Shown here one piece after another: positions 42,221-51,062 of a DNA stretch of 64,000 nt (positions are counted from its first letter, which is position 1; the number at the start of each line of letters is the position of its first letter). Source of the DNA: Thauera sp. (GTDB taxonomy: Bacteria > Pseudomonadota > Gammaproteobacteria > Burkholderiales > Rhodocyclaceae); assembly GCA_003446655.1 (NCBI GenBank), contig DMCZ01000076.1, positions 19,011 through 83,010 on the forward strand, read 5' to 3'. The notes beneath the pieces were generated by a model. The model was given only the letters and a program-made list of their open reading frames with translations, made no database searches and was not told the origin of the DNA. The position numbers and the translations under genes were made by a program.

Positions 42221-42903
42221 TCCGCGGGGCGCTGGTGCTGGCCTTGCTCCTGCCCGCGTGGGCGGCGGCGACGGTGCCTGCGCAGGCCGCGGTGCCGGGG
42301 ATACGCGCCGGCGCAGAGGTCAGCATCTGCTACAACTACGGCTGCCTGCGAGAGGAGCGGGTGCGCTTCAATGGCGCCCTGCTGCAGCGCCTGGGCGAGC
42401 GACTCGCCCGCGCGCGCACTGCGGCCGAAGAGCGCGCGCAGCTCGCCGAAGCGCTTGGCCGGCTGTACCGGGTCGCCGCCACGCAGACGCCGGTTGGCGC
42501 CGACCGCGCGGGCAATTTCCTCGATGCCGAGGCCGATGGGCGCATGGACTGCATCGACCACTCGACCTCGACCACGCGGCTGCTGGCGCTGGCCGAGGCG
42601 CGCGGCTGGCTGCGCTATCACCGCGTGGTGGAGCCGGCACGACGCACGCGGCTGATCCTGCAGCACTTCAGTGCGGTGATCGAGGTGCTGGCGCTGGAAG
42701 AACGCATCCCCCGCCTGCCGCCCGGGCAGGCGCTGGCGGGCTGCAACTGCACCGAGGACGGGCTGGTGATCGAGGCTGCCGACGGTGGCGATCGTCCGGG
42801 CGAACGTTACGTGGTCGACAGCTGGTTCGTCGACAATGGCGAGCCGGCTGTGGTAATGCCGCTCGCGGAGTGGCTCAAGGGAGGTGGACCGAATGTCCAG
42901 TAA
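42217..42903 (+). CDS. Exported protein of unknown function, possible transglutaminase-like fold
   Basis: The 228-residue protein has a clear signal peptide ([20 protein letters not shown], cleavage near AQA at 22-24). The mature part contains the Cys112 motif [21 protein letters not shown], then His150 in [12 protein letters not shown] and Asp201 in [11 protein letters not shown]. The order and spacing Cys-His-Asp resemble the bacterial transglutaminase-like cysteine peptidase pattern, but this is my inference. It overlaps nudJ by ATGA and ends 11 nt after the mnmA start, so the three genes are one operon. I do not recognise a named family. Confidence 0.8.
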   Translation: MIRGALVLALLLPAWAAATVPAQAAVPGIRAGAEVSICYNYGCLREERVRFNGALLQRLGERLARARTAAEERAQLAEALGRLYRVAATQTPVGADRAGNFLDAEADGRMDCIDHSTSTTRLLALAEARGWLRYHRVVEPARRTRLILQHFSAVIEVLALEERIPRLPPGQALAGCNCTEDGLVIEAADGGDRPGERYVVDSWFVDNGEPAVVMPLAEWLKGGGPNVQ

Positions 42904-44017
42904 GGCGCAAGGCGATGGGATGAAGGTGGTGGTCGGCATGTCCGGCGGAGTGGACTCGTCGGTGACTGCGCTGCTGCTCAAGCAGCAGGGCTATGACGTG
43001 ACCGGCCTGTTCATGAAGAACTGGGAGGACGACGACGATTCCGAATACTGCTCGACGCGGCAGGATCTTGTGGACGTGGCCTCGGTGTGCGACGTGATCG
43101 GCATCGAACTCGAAGTCGTCAATTTCAGCAAGGAATACAAGGACCGCGTGTTCGCCGACTTCCTGCGCGAGTACGAGGCTGGCCGCACCCCCAACCCCGA
43201 CGTGCTGTGCAACTCCGAGATCAAGTTCCGCTGCTTCCTCGACCACGCCATGCAGATGGGCGCCGAGCGCATCGCCACCGGCCACTACGCCCAGGTGCGC
43301 GAATGGACCAATGATGGCCGCACCGAATATCAGCTGCTGAAGGCCGAGGACGGCACCAAGGACCAGAGCTACTTCCTCTACCGCCTGAACCAGGCGCAGC
43401 TCGCGAAGACCCTGTTCCCGCTCGGGGCGCTGTACAAGCGCGAGGTGCGCAGGATCGCCGAGCAGGCCGGGCTGCACGTGGCGGCCAAGAAGGATTCGAC
43501 GGGCATCTGCTTCATCGGCGAGCGCCCCTTCCGCGAGTTCCTGATGCGCTACCTGCCCACCCAGCCGGGCGAGATCCGTGCGCTCGACGACGAGCGTGTG
43601 CTCGGCGAGCACCAGGGCCTGATGTATCACACCATCGGCCAGAGGAAGGGGCTGCACATCGGCGGCATCAAGGGTAACCAGGACGAGGCGGGCGAGCACG
43701 ACGCCTGGTACGTGGCGGGCAAGGACGTGCAGGCCAACGTGCTCTACGTCGTGCAGGGCCACGATCATCCGGCGCTGCTACGTGATCGCCTGGTGGCGGC
43801 CGACCTCAACTGGATCGCTGGCCGCGACCCGCACACCAACTGGGTCTATACCGCCAAGCCGCGCTACCGCACGCCCGACCAGCCGTGCGAGATCGATCGC
43901 ATCGCCGACGGTCGCGCGGAGATCGCCTTCGCGCAACCGCAGTGGGCGCTCACGCCCGGCCAGAGCGTGGTGGTGTACGAATCGAAGGTCTGCCTGGGTG
44001 GCGGCATCATTCTCTGA
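42893..44017 (+). CDS. mnmA: tRNA 2-thiouridylase MnmA
   Basis: MnmA places sulfur at U34 of Lys, Glu and Gln tRNAs. The 374-residue protein has the PP-loop SGGVDSS at 17-23, the catalytic Cys106 ([12 protein letters not shown]) and Cys206 (STGICFIGE), and the C-terminal beta-barrel. The start overlaps the stop of the exported unknown. A later ATG (42920, [10 protein letters not shown]) is also plausible. Confidence 0.97.
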   Translation: MSSKAQGDGMKVVVGMSGGVDSSVTALLLKQQGYDVTGLFMKNWEDDDDSEYCSTRQDLVDVASVCDVIGIELEVVNFSKEYKDRVFADFLREYEAGRTPNPDVLCNSEIKFRCFLDHAMQMGAERIATGHYAQVREWTNDGRTEYQLLKAEDGTKDQSYFLYRLNQAQLAKTLFPLGALYKREVRRIAEQAGLHVAAKKDSTGICFIGERPFREFLMRYLPTQPGEIRALDDERVLGEHQGLMYHTIGQRKGLHIGGIKGNQDEAGEHDAWYVAGKDVQANVLYVVQGHDHPALLRDRLVAADLNWIAGRDPHTNWVYTAKPRYRTPDQPCEIDRIADGRAEIAFAQPQWALTPGQSVVVYESKVCLGGGIIL

Positions 44018-44109
44018 ACGCCGCCGCGAGGCGCCGTGGGCCGGCGGACCCATCCGTCCTCCCCGCCTGTTCGCTCCCGTCGGGCGCGAGGACGGTGGCG
44101 TCCCGGCCC

Positions 44110-45057
44110 TCAGGCCCCGAGGGTGCCCCGCGCGGCGGCGAGCGGCGGGTGGTTCGCAGCCTGCAGGCGTGCCGCGTAGATCTCGCAGCGCTCGAGGTAT
44201 TCTCGCGCGCTCTTGGGCATGGTCACGCGTGCGCGGGTGATGTCGGTGACCAGGTTGCGCCCCTGCAGGATCAGGCGCAGGCCGTCGCTGGCGAGCTGGC
44301 GTTCGTGCTCGGTCGATACCGGCGAGAGGACCGCGGTGACCGCAGCCAGATGCTCTGAGGCGACGACGAAGTCGGCCCACACGTCGAAGATGTCAGGATC
44401 GGTGCGCAGCGTCTCGCACTTGATCTTGGCGATGCGGGTGAACTCGAGCACCAGCGGCGCCACGCCATGGAACAGGGGTGTGCCCGAGAAGGTCGCGGCC
44501 ATGACCGCGCCGATACGATCGATCTCGCGTAGCGCCTGTGCGATCTTGATGTAGCGGCTCTCGTAGAACGCTTCGACCGGGATCGAGAACGCGCGAAAGG
44601 GCTCGCCCCAGAGTTCGTCGATACCTTCGTCACCGCTGCGGTGCAGTACCAGGCGACCCAGCGCGAGCGCCTCCTGGAGACAAAGGCCGCATTCGCGCAT
44701 CAATGCGTTGTCGGTCTCGATCTCGATGCCCAGCTCCTGCAGTTCGACGAGCTTGGTGAAGATGTCGGTGGCGCGGTTGAACAGCGCGCCGGCGTACATT
44801 GCGCCCTTGACGCGCTTGCGCTCGGTGTCCTGCTCGTCGAGGTAGGCGCGACGGGCGTCGTCGAGTCGCTTGCCAGGGATGTTTATGCCATGTTCGACGT
44901 GGTTGAACAGGCGGCGGGTGAGGGCCTGGATGAGCTTCTTCTTGGCGTCGAGCGAGTCCGCCGGCGGTTCATAGACCTTCAGCCAGTAGCCGTCGTGATA
45001 AATGCGCCGAATGCCGTCGATGAGGGCGACGGTGCCGTCCGGGATGGGCTCGTCCAT
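44110..45057 (-). CDS. Hypothetical helical protein, function unknown
   Basis: The 315-residue soluble protein begins MDEPIPDGTVALIDGIRRIYHDGYW. It has no signal peptide or membrane segment and looks mostly alpha-helical. Segments such as AFYESRYIKIAQALREIDRIGA, VWADFVVASEHLAAVTAVL and SAREYLERCEIYAARLQ are consistent with a helical bundle. I do not recognise a domain. It lies between mnmA (convergent) and a DUF2062 gene on the same strand, 49 nt upstream. Confidence 0.78.
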   Translation of the reverse strand: MDEPIPDGTVALIDGIRRIYHDGYWLKVYEPPADSLDAKKKLIQALTRRLFNHVEHGINIPGKRLDDARRAYLDEQDTERKRVKGAMYAGALFNRATDIFTKLVELQELGIEIETDNALMRECGLCLQEALALGRLVLHRSGDEGIDELWGEPFRAFSIPVEAFYESRYIKIAQALREIDRIGAVMAATFSGTPLFHGVAPLVLEFTRIAKIKCETLRTDPDIFDVWADFVVASEHLAAVTAVLSPVSTEHERQLASDGLRLILQGRNLVTDITRARVTMPKSAREYLERCEIYAARLQAANHPPLAAARGTLGA

Positions 45058-45106
45058 AGCAGTAGCACGTCAGCGTGAAGACAGGAGGCGAAGGATACGC
45101 CCGCGC

Positions 45107-45682
45107 TCAGGCGCTTCCAATAGCCTGCCGCCGCGCGGCCGCGGCACGCAGCCGGCGCTCGTTGCGCAGCTTGCGCCACTTTGAGGTGACGCGCATGCGC
45201 CACACGAGCTGGGTGCCCCAGTAGGCGATGAAGGCGCCGGTGATCGCCATGATGAGCATGCCGACCAGCAGCGGCTGGCCGATGCCGGTGATCCATGTCC
45301 ATGCCTGCGCGAGCGAGTCGATCATGCGAATCGGCTTCTCGACGTCGTCCGCCGTCAGGTCGGCAGGCGCGCGCGTGCCGATCACGCCGGCGCCCAGCCG
45401 GTAGGCGAAGTAGTAGAGCGGACCGTAGGTGAGCGGATTGCTGACCAGGGTGGAGACCGCCGCGATCCAGAGGTTGCCGCGCAACAGCAGCGAGGCGATC
45501 GCGGCCGCCGGGATCTGGGCGATCGGGATCATCAGCCCGAAGAACACCCCCATCGCCACCCCCCGCGCGACCGAACGCCGATTGACATGCCACAGCAGCG
45601 GATCGTGGATGCGCGGTCCAAGCCACCGCAACATACGGCTCTGCGTGATGGCGTCGCGGGTTGGCAGGAAGCGTTCGAGCAT
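45107..45682 (-). CDS. DUF2062 membrane protein
   Basis: The 191-residue protein has the DUF2062 pattern VARGVAMGVFFGLMIPIAQIPAAAIASLLLRGNLWIA (spread over residues 38-76) and two or three membrane helices, with a basic C-terminal tail (RKLRNERRLRAAAARRQ). The family occurs in the inner membrane, sometimes near LPS or glycosyltransferase genes, but has no assigned biochemistry. Confidence 0.87.
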   Translation of the reverse strand: MLERFLPTRDAITQSRMLRWLGPRIHDPLLWHVNRRSVARGVAMGVFFGLMIPIAQIPAAAIASLLLRGNLWIAAVSTLVSNPLTYGPLYYFAYRLGAGVIGTRAPADLTADDVEKPIRMIDSLAQAWTWITGIGQPLLVGMLIMAITGAFIAYWGTQLVWRMRVTSKWRKLRNERRLRAAAARRQAIGSA

Positions 45683-45906
45683 GGTCCGGTCCGGAGCGAA
45701 GTCGGCATCTTACGCAATGCGCGACAAAGCACAAGAAGCAGGACTCCCGGCAACGCGGGACAGGCGCCCGAAGTCTGCAAGCGAATGATTTTGCAGGCTT
45801 GTGACCGCAGCCGCCGTGAGGAATTCACCGGCTCCGGCGCGATTGGGGCACGATCTTCCGCGCCTCGGGACGCGCTGACCCGTCGCTGCGCCGGCGCGCT
45901 GGGAAT

Positions 45907-46359
45907 TCAGGCGAAATCGCTCGGAATCACGGCTCGCAGCACGGTCTGCGTTTCACCTTCGCGGACGCGGTTGGTGAACCACCACAGCGCGCCCTTCTTG
46001 ATCGTCCAGTCAGCCTCGCTGCCAGCCAGCAGCAGCGCGCACAGGCGGCCGAGCGCCGGCTGGTGACCTACCACCAAGGCCGCGCCGCTGGCGTCGGGCC
46101 AGCCGGTGGCGGCCAGGATGTCGGGCACGTTGCCGTCGGGGCCGAGGCTGCTGACGATCTCGAAGTTTTCGGTGAAGGCTGCGGCGGTCTGGCGGGTGCG
46201 TACCGTCGGACTAACCAGCACCTTGAGTTGCTTGGGCTTGTGTTCGTCGAGCCAGTGCGCCATGCGCCGGGCCTGTTTGAGGCCACGTGGGGTGAGCTCA
46301 CGCAGGTGGTCGGGCGTGCCGTCCACCGCTTCTGCATGTCGCCAGAGCAGCAGGTCCAT
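45907..46359 (-). CDS. sixA: Phosphohistidine phosphatase SixA
   Basis: SixA removes phosphate from histidine, for example on PTS-Ntr proteins and phosphotransfer domains. The 150-residue histidine-phosphatase-superfamily protein begins MDLLLWRHAEA with the Arg7-His8 catalytic pair. It also has TPRGLKQARRMAHWL, SPTVRTRQTA and a second His in VVGHQPALGRL. The start at 46359 gives the usual short SixA length. It is immediately downstream of the CYTH-CHAD gene. Confidence 0.92.
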   Translation of the reverse strand: MDLLLWRHAEAVDGTPDHLRELTPRGLKQARRMAHWLDEHKPKQLKVLVSPTVRTRQTAAAFTENFEIVSSLGPDGNVPDILAATGWPDASGAALVVGHQPALGRLCALLLAGSEADWTIKKGALWWFTNRVREGETQTVLRAVIPSDFA

Positions 46360-46447
46360 GTCGTTCGTCCAGGAGTCGAGGGCCGGCATCATCGGCCCGT
46401 CGTGTTGCAGCGTGATGAACCGGGCGAGGGGCGGCACGTGCGGGCCT

Positions 46448-47977
46448 TCACCACGGCTTCCTGCCGTCGAGCAGCGGCGCGCACTCGCCCAGCACCCGCC
46501 GGCGCAGACGGGCGTAGCGCGGCGCGTGCCAGCCGAGCACGAAGGCAGCAGCCGGTGCCAGGGCGGGGTTGGCGTGCATCCAGTCCGACAGGCGCTGATG
46601 GGCGATATCGACATCCTGCAGGAAGCCGAGCGCGGTCTGGGCGTTCACCACGCCTTCTAGGTAGCGCTTGATCGGTCGCGCCGGGAAGAGCGGGGCGAAG
46701 AATTCGACGCCGTAGCGCAGCAGCTTGAAGCCGATGCGCAGGGCGTGGAGCCGGGTGGGCTCGAGCGTGGCCGCCGCCGCAGCCTGACGGCGCGCGCGCT
46801 TGCGCAGGCGGTCAAGGCGCAGGCGCGCGAACGCCTTCAGATCAGCCGCCGCGGCAAGGCTGCCGGTCGGCAGACGGTAAAGGTCGGCGGTGAAGGCGAG
46901 CAGCAGCCGGCCCTGGGTGGCCATGTCGAGCTGGTGGCTGGCAAAGTGGCGCGCCTCATTGCGCGCCTTCTGCACGGTGTCGAGCAGCACGGCCATCGCG
47001 GTCGGGTCGGCGAGCCCCTCGGGGGTCACCGGCGTGAGCAGCTCGGCATGGAAGACATCGAGGTCGCGGGTGTCGCCGAAGCGGTTGGCGTTGTCGCGCA
47101 GGCGTGCGTTCCAGGTCGCGGCGAAGTTTTCCGGCAGCGCCGGCGCAAAGACCTTGAGCAGCGCACGAAGCCGGCGCTGGGAGACGCGCAGCTGGTGGAT
47201 GAGGTCGGGGAGGATGTCGTCCGCATCGGTACAGCCGAGAGCGGCGGCGGCATTGCCCTGCCACTGGCGCACGCAGGAAAAGGCCAGGGTACGGAAGGCG
47301 TCGACGACGTTCTGCCCGGGTTCGAGCGCCGACGCTTCGGCACGCGCCGGCGTCAGCGGTGTGCCGAGAAAGAGCCGGTAGCCGCGCTCGGCCTTCGAGA
47401 CGTCGGCGGGCATCAGGGGCAGATCCTGTGCCAGCGCGCAGGCAAGCTCGACGAGATCCTGCGGGCGACCACGCTCGAGCTCGAGCTCGAGCTCGCAGAT
47501 GGGCGCACTGCGCTCGACGCCGTCCGGGGTGCGCACCTTGACCTCTCCGGTGTCGATCATCAGCAGGATGCTGACCCCCGGTTCGGGTACGTGGCGTCGG
47601 GTTTCGCGGCGAAAGCGCGTGGTGAACACCGGCACCAGTTCGTCGTGGTGGCGGGCGAGCAGTCGGGCCGTATCGGGCTGGTCGACCATCGAGAAATCGA
47701 ACGCGCCGGTCCACGGCTGCTCCCACTCCGGACGGCTCGACAGCCCGCCGCTGGAGACGGCGGCGCACTTGACCGTCTGCAGCATCTGCCGGCCCTGGCG
47801 GCGGGTGCGAACCGCCACCTTGCGCGCCTTGAGCGCGAGGCCAGCGGTGTCGAAGTAAGTGTTGTCGAGGGTCGTGGCGGGGCCGAGCTTCTCGGCCGCC
47901 GCGATGAGCGGATGCCTGCGCAGGGCAGGCAGGGCGCGTTGCGACACGGCGAGCTTGAGTTCGATTTCGTTGCTCAT
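46448..47977 (-). CDS. CYTH and CHAD domain protein (YgiF-like)
   Basis: The 509-residue protein has an N-terminal CYTH domain with EIELKLAV and repeated Lys/Arg/Glu pairs (residues 1-200), whose E. coli relative YgiF is an inorganic triphosphatase. A C-terminal CHAD domain follows (about 215-500), helical and rich in conserved His and Arg such as HQLRVSQRRLRALLKVF and HALRIGFKLLRYGVEFF. CHAD domains bind polyphosphate. Adjacent sixA suggests a phosphate-related unit, although the pairing may only reflect genome order. Confidence 0.93.
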   Translation of the reverse strand: MSNEIELKLAVSQRALPALRRHPLIAAAEKLGPATTLDNTYFDTAGLALKARKVAVRTRRQGRQMLQTVKCAAVSSGGLSSRPEWEQPWTGAFDFSMVDQPDTARLLARHHDELVPVFTTRFRRETRRHVPEPGVSILLMIDTGEVKVRTPDGVERSAPICELELELERGRPQDLVELACALAQDLPLMPADVSKAERGYRLFLGTPLTPARAEASALEPGQNVVDAFRTLAFSCVRQWQGNAAAALGCTDADDILPDLIHQLRVSQRRLRALLKVFAPALPENFAATWNARLRDNANRFGDTRDLDVFHAELLTPVTPEGLADPTAMAVLLDTVQKARNEARHFASHQLDMATQGRLLLAFTADLYRLPTGSLAAAADLKAFARLRLDRLRKRARRQAAAAATLEPTRLHALRIGFKLLRYGVEFFAPLFPARPIKRYLEGVVNAQTALGFLQDVDIAHQRLSDWMHANPALAPAAAFVLGWHAPRYARLRRRVLGECAPLLDGRKPW

Positions 47978-48172
47978 GGAGATCGCCCGCGGGCGGGCGC
48001 CGGAGGAAAGGGCGCCTGAATTCTAGACGGCGGGCGACGGGGCGTCATGCGTGCTTTGATGACATGAAATATTACGATCCGATGCCGGACCGCGGCGGCT
48101 ACAGGCGCAGCGACACGGGCGCCCAGCGCCGACAGGGCGGCGGGGTCGTCCGGACGCGGGAGCAGCCGGCCC

Positions 48173-50866
48173 TCACTCCCCGAACACCTCGTGCCACAGG
48201 CGACGCACCGGCTCACGCGCGGCTTCGGCCTCGTCAGGTTCGATGCGCGAGGGGCGGTCGTTGAGGCGCTGCCGGTGCTGCAGGCGGCGCAGCTCGCGGT
48301 AACTGTCGGCGCAGGCGTCGGCGAGGTCGGCCGGGATCAGGCCGATTTCGCCGGCGAGGCGCAGCAGGGCAATGTTGCCGAGGTTGCCGGTGAGCTGCGG
48401 GTAGTCGTGGCTGTAGCCCAGCACCAGGTACTGGATCAGGAACTCGACGTCGATCAGGCCGCCGGCATCGTGCTTGAGGTCGAACAGGGTGTCCCTGCTG
48501 CCGTGCGCGTCGCGCATCTTCCTGCGCATCGCCAGCACTTCGGCGCGCAGCGTGTCGCGGTCGCGCTTCATGCGCAGCACGTCGCAGCGGATGCGCTCGA
48601 AGGATTCGCCAAGCGCGCGGTCGCCGGCCGAGAAGCGCGCGCGCGTGAGCGCCTGGTGTTCCCAAACCCAGGCCGACTCCATCTGGTATTTGCGGAAGGC
48701 TTCGAGCGAGGTGACGATGAGGCCCGATTCGCCATTGGGGCGTAAGCGCAGGTCGGTGTCGAAGAGCTGCCCGGCGGCGGTCTGGCTCGAGAGCCAGGTG
48801 TTGGTGCGCTGTGCAAGACGGGTATAGACCTCGGGGGCCTCCGGCGCGGCGTCGTCGAAAAGGAACACGATGTCGAGGTCCGAGGCGTAGCCGAGCTCCT
48901 TGCCGCCGAGCTTGCCGTAGCTGATGACCGCGAACTTCGGGTCGTCTCGATGGCGGATCTTGATGCGCCGCCAGCACAGTGGCAGGGTCAGGTCGAGCAC
49001 GATGTCGGCGAGCTCGGAGAGGTGATCGGCGAGCTTCTCGACGGTGAGCAGTCCGGCGATGTCCTGGGTCAGCAGGCGGAACACCTGCGCATGGTGCTGC
49101 TCGCGCATGACATCCATCTGGCGTTCCATGTCGGGCTCGAGGGCGTCGAGCTCGGCGGCGAGGCTGGCGCGGAAGGCCTTCCAGTCGGGTGCGCCCTCGA
49201 GGTTGCGTGCGTCGAGCATCTCGTCGAGCAGGATGGGATGGCGGGTCAGGAACTGCGCGCCCCAGCGCGAGGCGCTCATCAGGTCGGCGACGCGGCGCAG
49301 GGCCTGTGGGTACTGCTGCAGCAGCGCAAGGTAAGCACCGCGTCGGCCGATGGCCTCGATCAGGTCGAGCAGGCGGGCGAGGGTGTCGTCGGCGCCCGGG
49401 GTGGCGGCCGCGGCCTCGATCATGCGCGGCATCAGCGCGTCGAAGCGGCTGCGGATATTGTTGGGCAGCTGGCTGTAGCGCGGGCTGCCATGGATCGCGG
49501 CCAGGCGTTCGGCGCCGACCTGCGGCCTGCGGTAGCCGAGTTCGCCCAGGGCGGTCGAGGTGGCCTCGAGGTCCTCGGCGTGGGTCCAGGTGGCGTCCAG
49601 GCTGTGGTCCTCCTCCGAAGGGTCGCCGAACACGCTGTCGAAGTGGCGGCTCACGACCATCCGGTGCGCCTCGAGCGCGCCGAGCAGCGCCGGGTAGTCG
49701 GCGAAGCCCATGCCTTCGGCGATCAGCGCCTGGTCGGCTTCCTTCGAGGGCAGGTCGTGGGTCTGGGCGTCATCGAGGTACTGCAGGCGGTGCTCGAGGC
49801 GGCGCAGGAAGGTGTAGGCAGCGGTGAGCTCCTCCACGGCCTGCGCCGACAGGATGCCGCGTTCGGCCAGCAGCGCCAGCACCTTCAGCGTCGGCCGCAC
49901 CTGGAGCGCGAGGTCCCGGCCGCCGCGGATGAGCTGGAAGACCTGGGCGATGAACTCGATCTCGCGGATGCCGCCCGGGCCGAGCTTGACGTTGTTGGCG
50001 CGGTCGCGCCGCGCGACCTCGCGCCGGATCTGCGCATGCAGGTCGCGCATGGCGTTGATCGCGCCGAAGTCGAGGTACTTGCGGAACACGAAGGGGCGGG
50101 CGATGTTGCGCAGCTCCGACCAGCGCTCGCCGAGCAGCACGCGGGCCTTGATCCACGCGTAGCGCTCCCACTCGCGGCCCTGAGTGACGAAGTAGTTCTC
50201 GAGCATGTCGAAGCAGCACACCAGCGGACCCGAGTCGCCATTGGGGCGCAGGCGCATGTCGACGCGGAAGACCTGGCCGTGCTCGGTCACGTCGTTCAAG
50301 GCCTGAATGAGTTGCTTGCCGAGGCGCTCGAAGAACTCGAAGTTGCTGATCACCTTGCGGCCGCCGGTGTCGCCGTCTTCGGGGTAGATGAAGATCAGGT
50401 CGATGTCGGACGACACGTTGAGCTCACGCCCGCCAAGCTTGCCCATGCCGACTACGAGCAATTCCTGCTCCCAGCCGGTCGGCGACAGCGGCTGGCCGTA
50501 GCGCTCGACGAGCGTCGCGCGCAGCACGTCATGGGCGTGGCGGATCGCCACCTCGGCAAGCACCGTCATGGTTTCGGTGACCTCAGGCAGCGGCGCGCCG
50601 CAGGCCAGGTCGCGCACGACAAGGTGGCACAGCACCCAGATGCGCAGCTGTCGCAGGGCTGGGCGCAGCGCGCCGTCGCCGCCGCCGAACACGAGCGTGC
50701 GCGCCGCCAGGAAGCGCTGCATGTCGGCTTCGGTGGCCGGCTGGTCGATGCTGTCGGCAAGCGCAGGCGCCAGCCAAGGCTGGCTGTCCAGCATGCGTGA
50801 CAGGTAGCGGGACAGGCAGCGCGCGGTGAGCACCGGCTTTGGCAGTGCTTCGGGAAGGGAGGACAT
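48173..50866 (-). CDS. glnE: Bifunctional glutamine synthetase adenylyltransferase/deadenylylase GlnE
   Basis: GlnE adenylylates and deadenylylates glutamine synthetase in response to PII and glutamine. The 897-residue protein has two nucleotidyltransferase domains: the first with GMGKLGGRELNVSSDIDLIF (140-159), the second with SYGKLGGKELGYASDLDIVF near residue 650. Each is followed by its helical GlnD_UR_UTase domain. Length is slightly short at the N-terminus compared with E. coli (946) but all domains are present. Divergent from yhdP. Confidence 0.97.
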   Translation of the reverse strand: MSSLPEALPKPVLTARCLSRYLSRMLDSQPWLAPALADSIDQPATEADMQRFLAARTLVFGGGDGALRPALRQLRIWVLCHLVVRDLACGAPLPEVTETMTVLAEVAIRHAHDVLRATLVERYGQPLSPTGWEQELLVVGMGKLGGRELNVSSDIDLIFIYPEDGDTGGRKVISNFEFFERLGKQLIQALNDVTEHGQVFRVDMRLRPNGDSGPLVCCFDMLENYFVTQGREWERYAWIKARVLLGERWSELRNIARPFVFRKYLDFGAINAMRDLHAQIRREVARRDRANNVKLGPGGIREIEFIAQVFQLIRGGRDLALQVRPTLKVLALLAERGILSAQAVEELTAAYTFLRRLEHRLQYLDDAQTHDLPSKEADQALIAEGMGFADYPALLGALEAHRMVVSRHFDSVFGDPSEEDHSLDATWTHAEDLEATSTALGELGYRRPQVGAERLAAIHGSPRYSQLPNNIRSRFDALMPRMIEAAAATPGADDTLARLLDLIEAIGRRGAYLALLQQYPQALRRVADLMSASRWGAQFLTRHPILLDEMLDARNLEGAPDWKAFRASLAAELDALEPDMERQMDVMREQHHAQVFRLLTQDIAGLLTVEKLADHLSELADIVLDLTLPLCWRRIKIRHRDDPKFAVISYGKLGGKELGYASDLDIVFLFDDAAPEAPEVYTRLAQRTNTWLSSQTAAGQLFDTDLRLRPNGESGLIVTSLEAFRKYQMESAWVWEHQALTRARFSAGDRALGESFERIRCDVLRMKRDRDTLRAEVLAMRRKMRDAHGSRDTLFDLKHDAGGLIDVEFLIQYLVLGYSHDYPQLTGNLGNIALLRLAGEIGLIPADLADACADSYRELRRLQHRQRLNDRPSRIEPDEAEAAREPVRRLWHEVFGE

Positions 50867-51062
50867 GGCTCGGCTCCAGTGCGGGCGCGGATCGTTGGTA
50901 GAATGCGGGCCTGGCCAGCGATCCCTCGCCAGGGGCGGTATCCGGGCATTTTATCCATCCCTTCAGCCGGCCTGCATGCCCTGCGCGCGATGTGTGCGTC
51001 GAGCGTCGCTGCAGGCTCGATCGGCGCGGCTGGCGAACGAAGATGCCGGTCAGCATTTCCCC

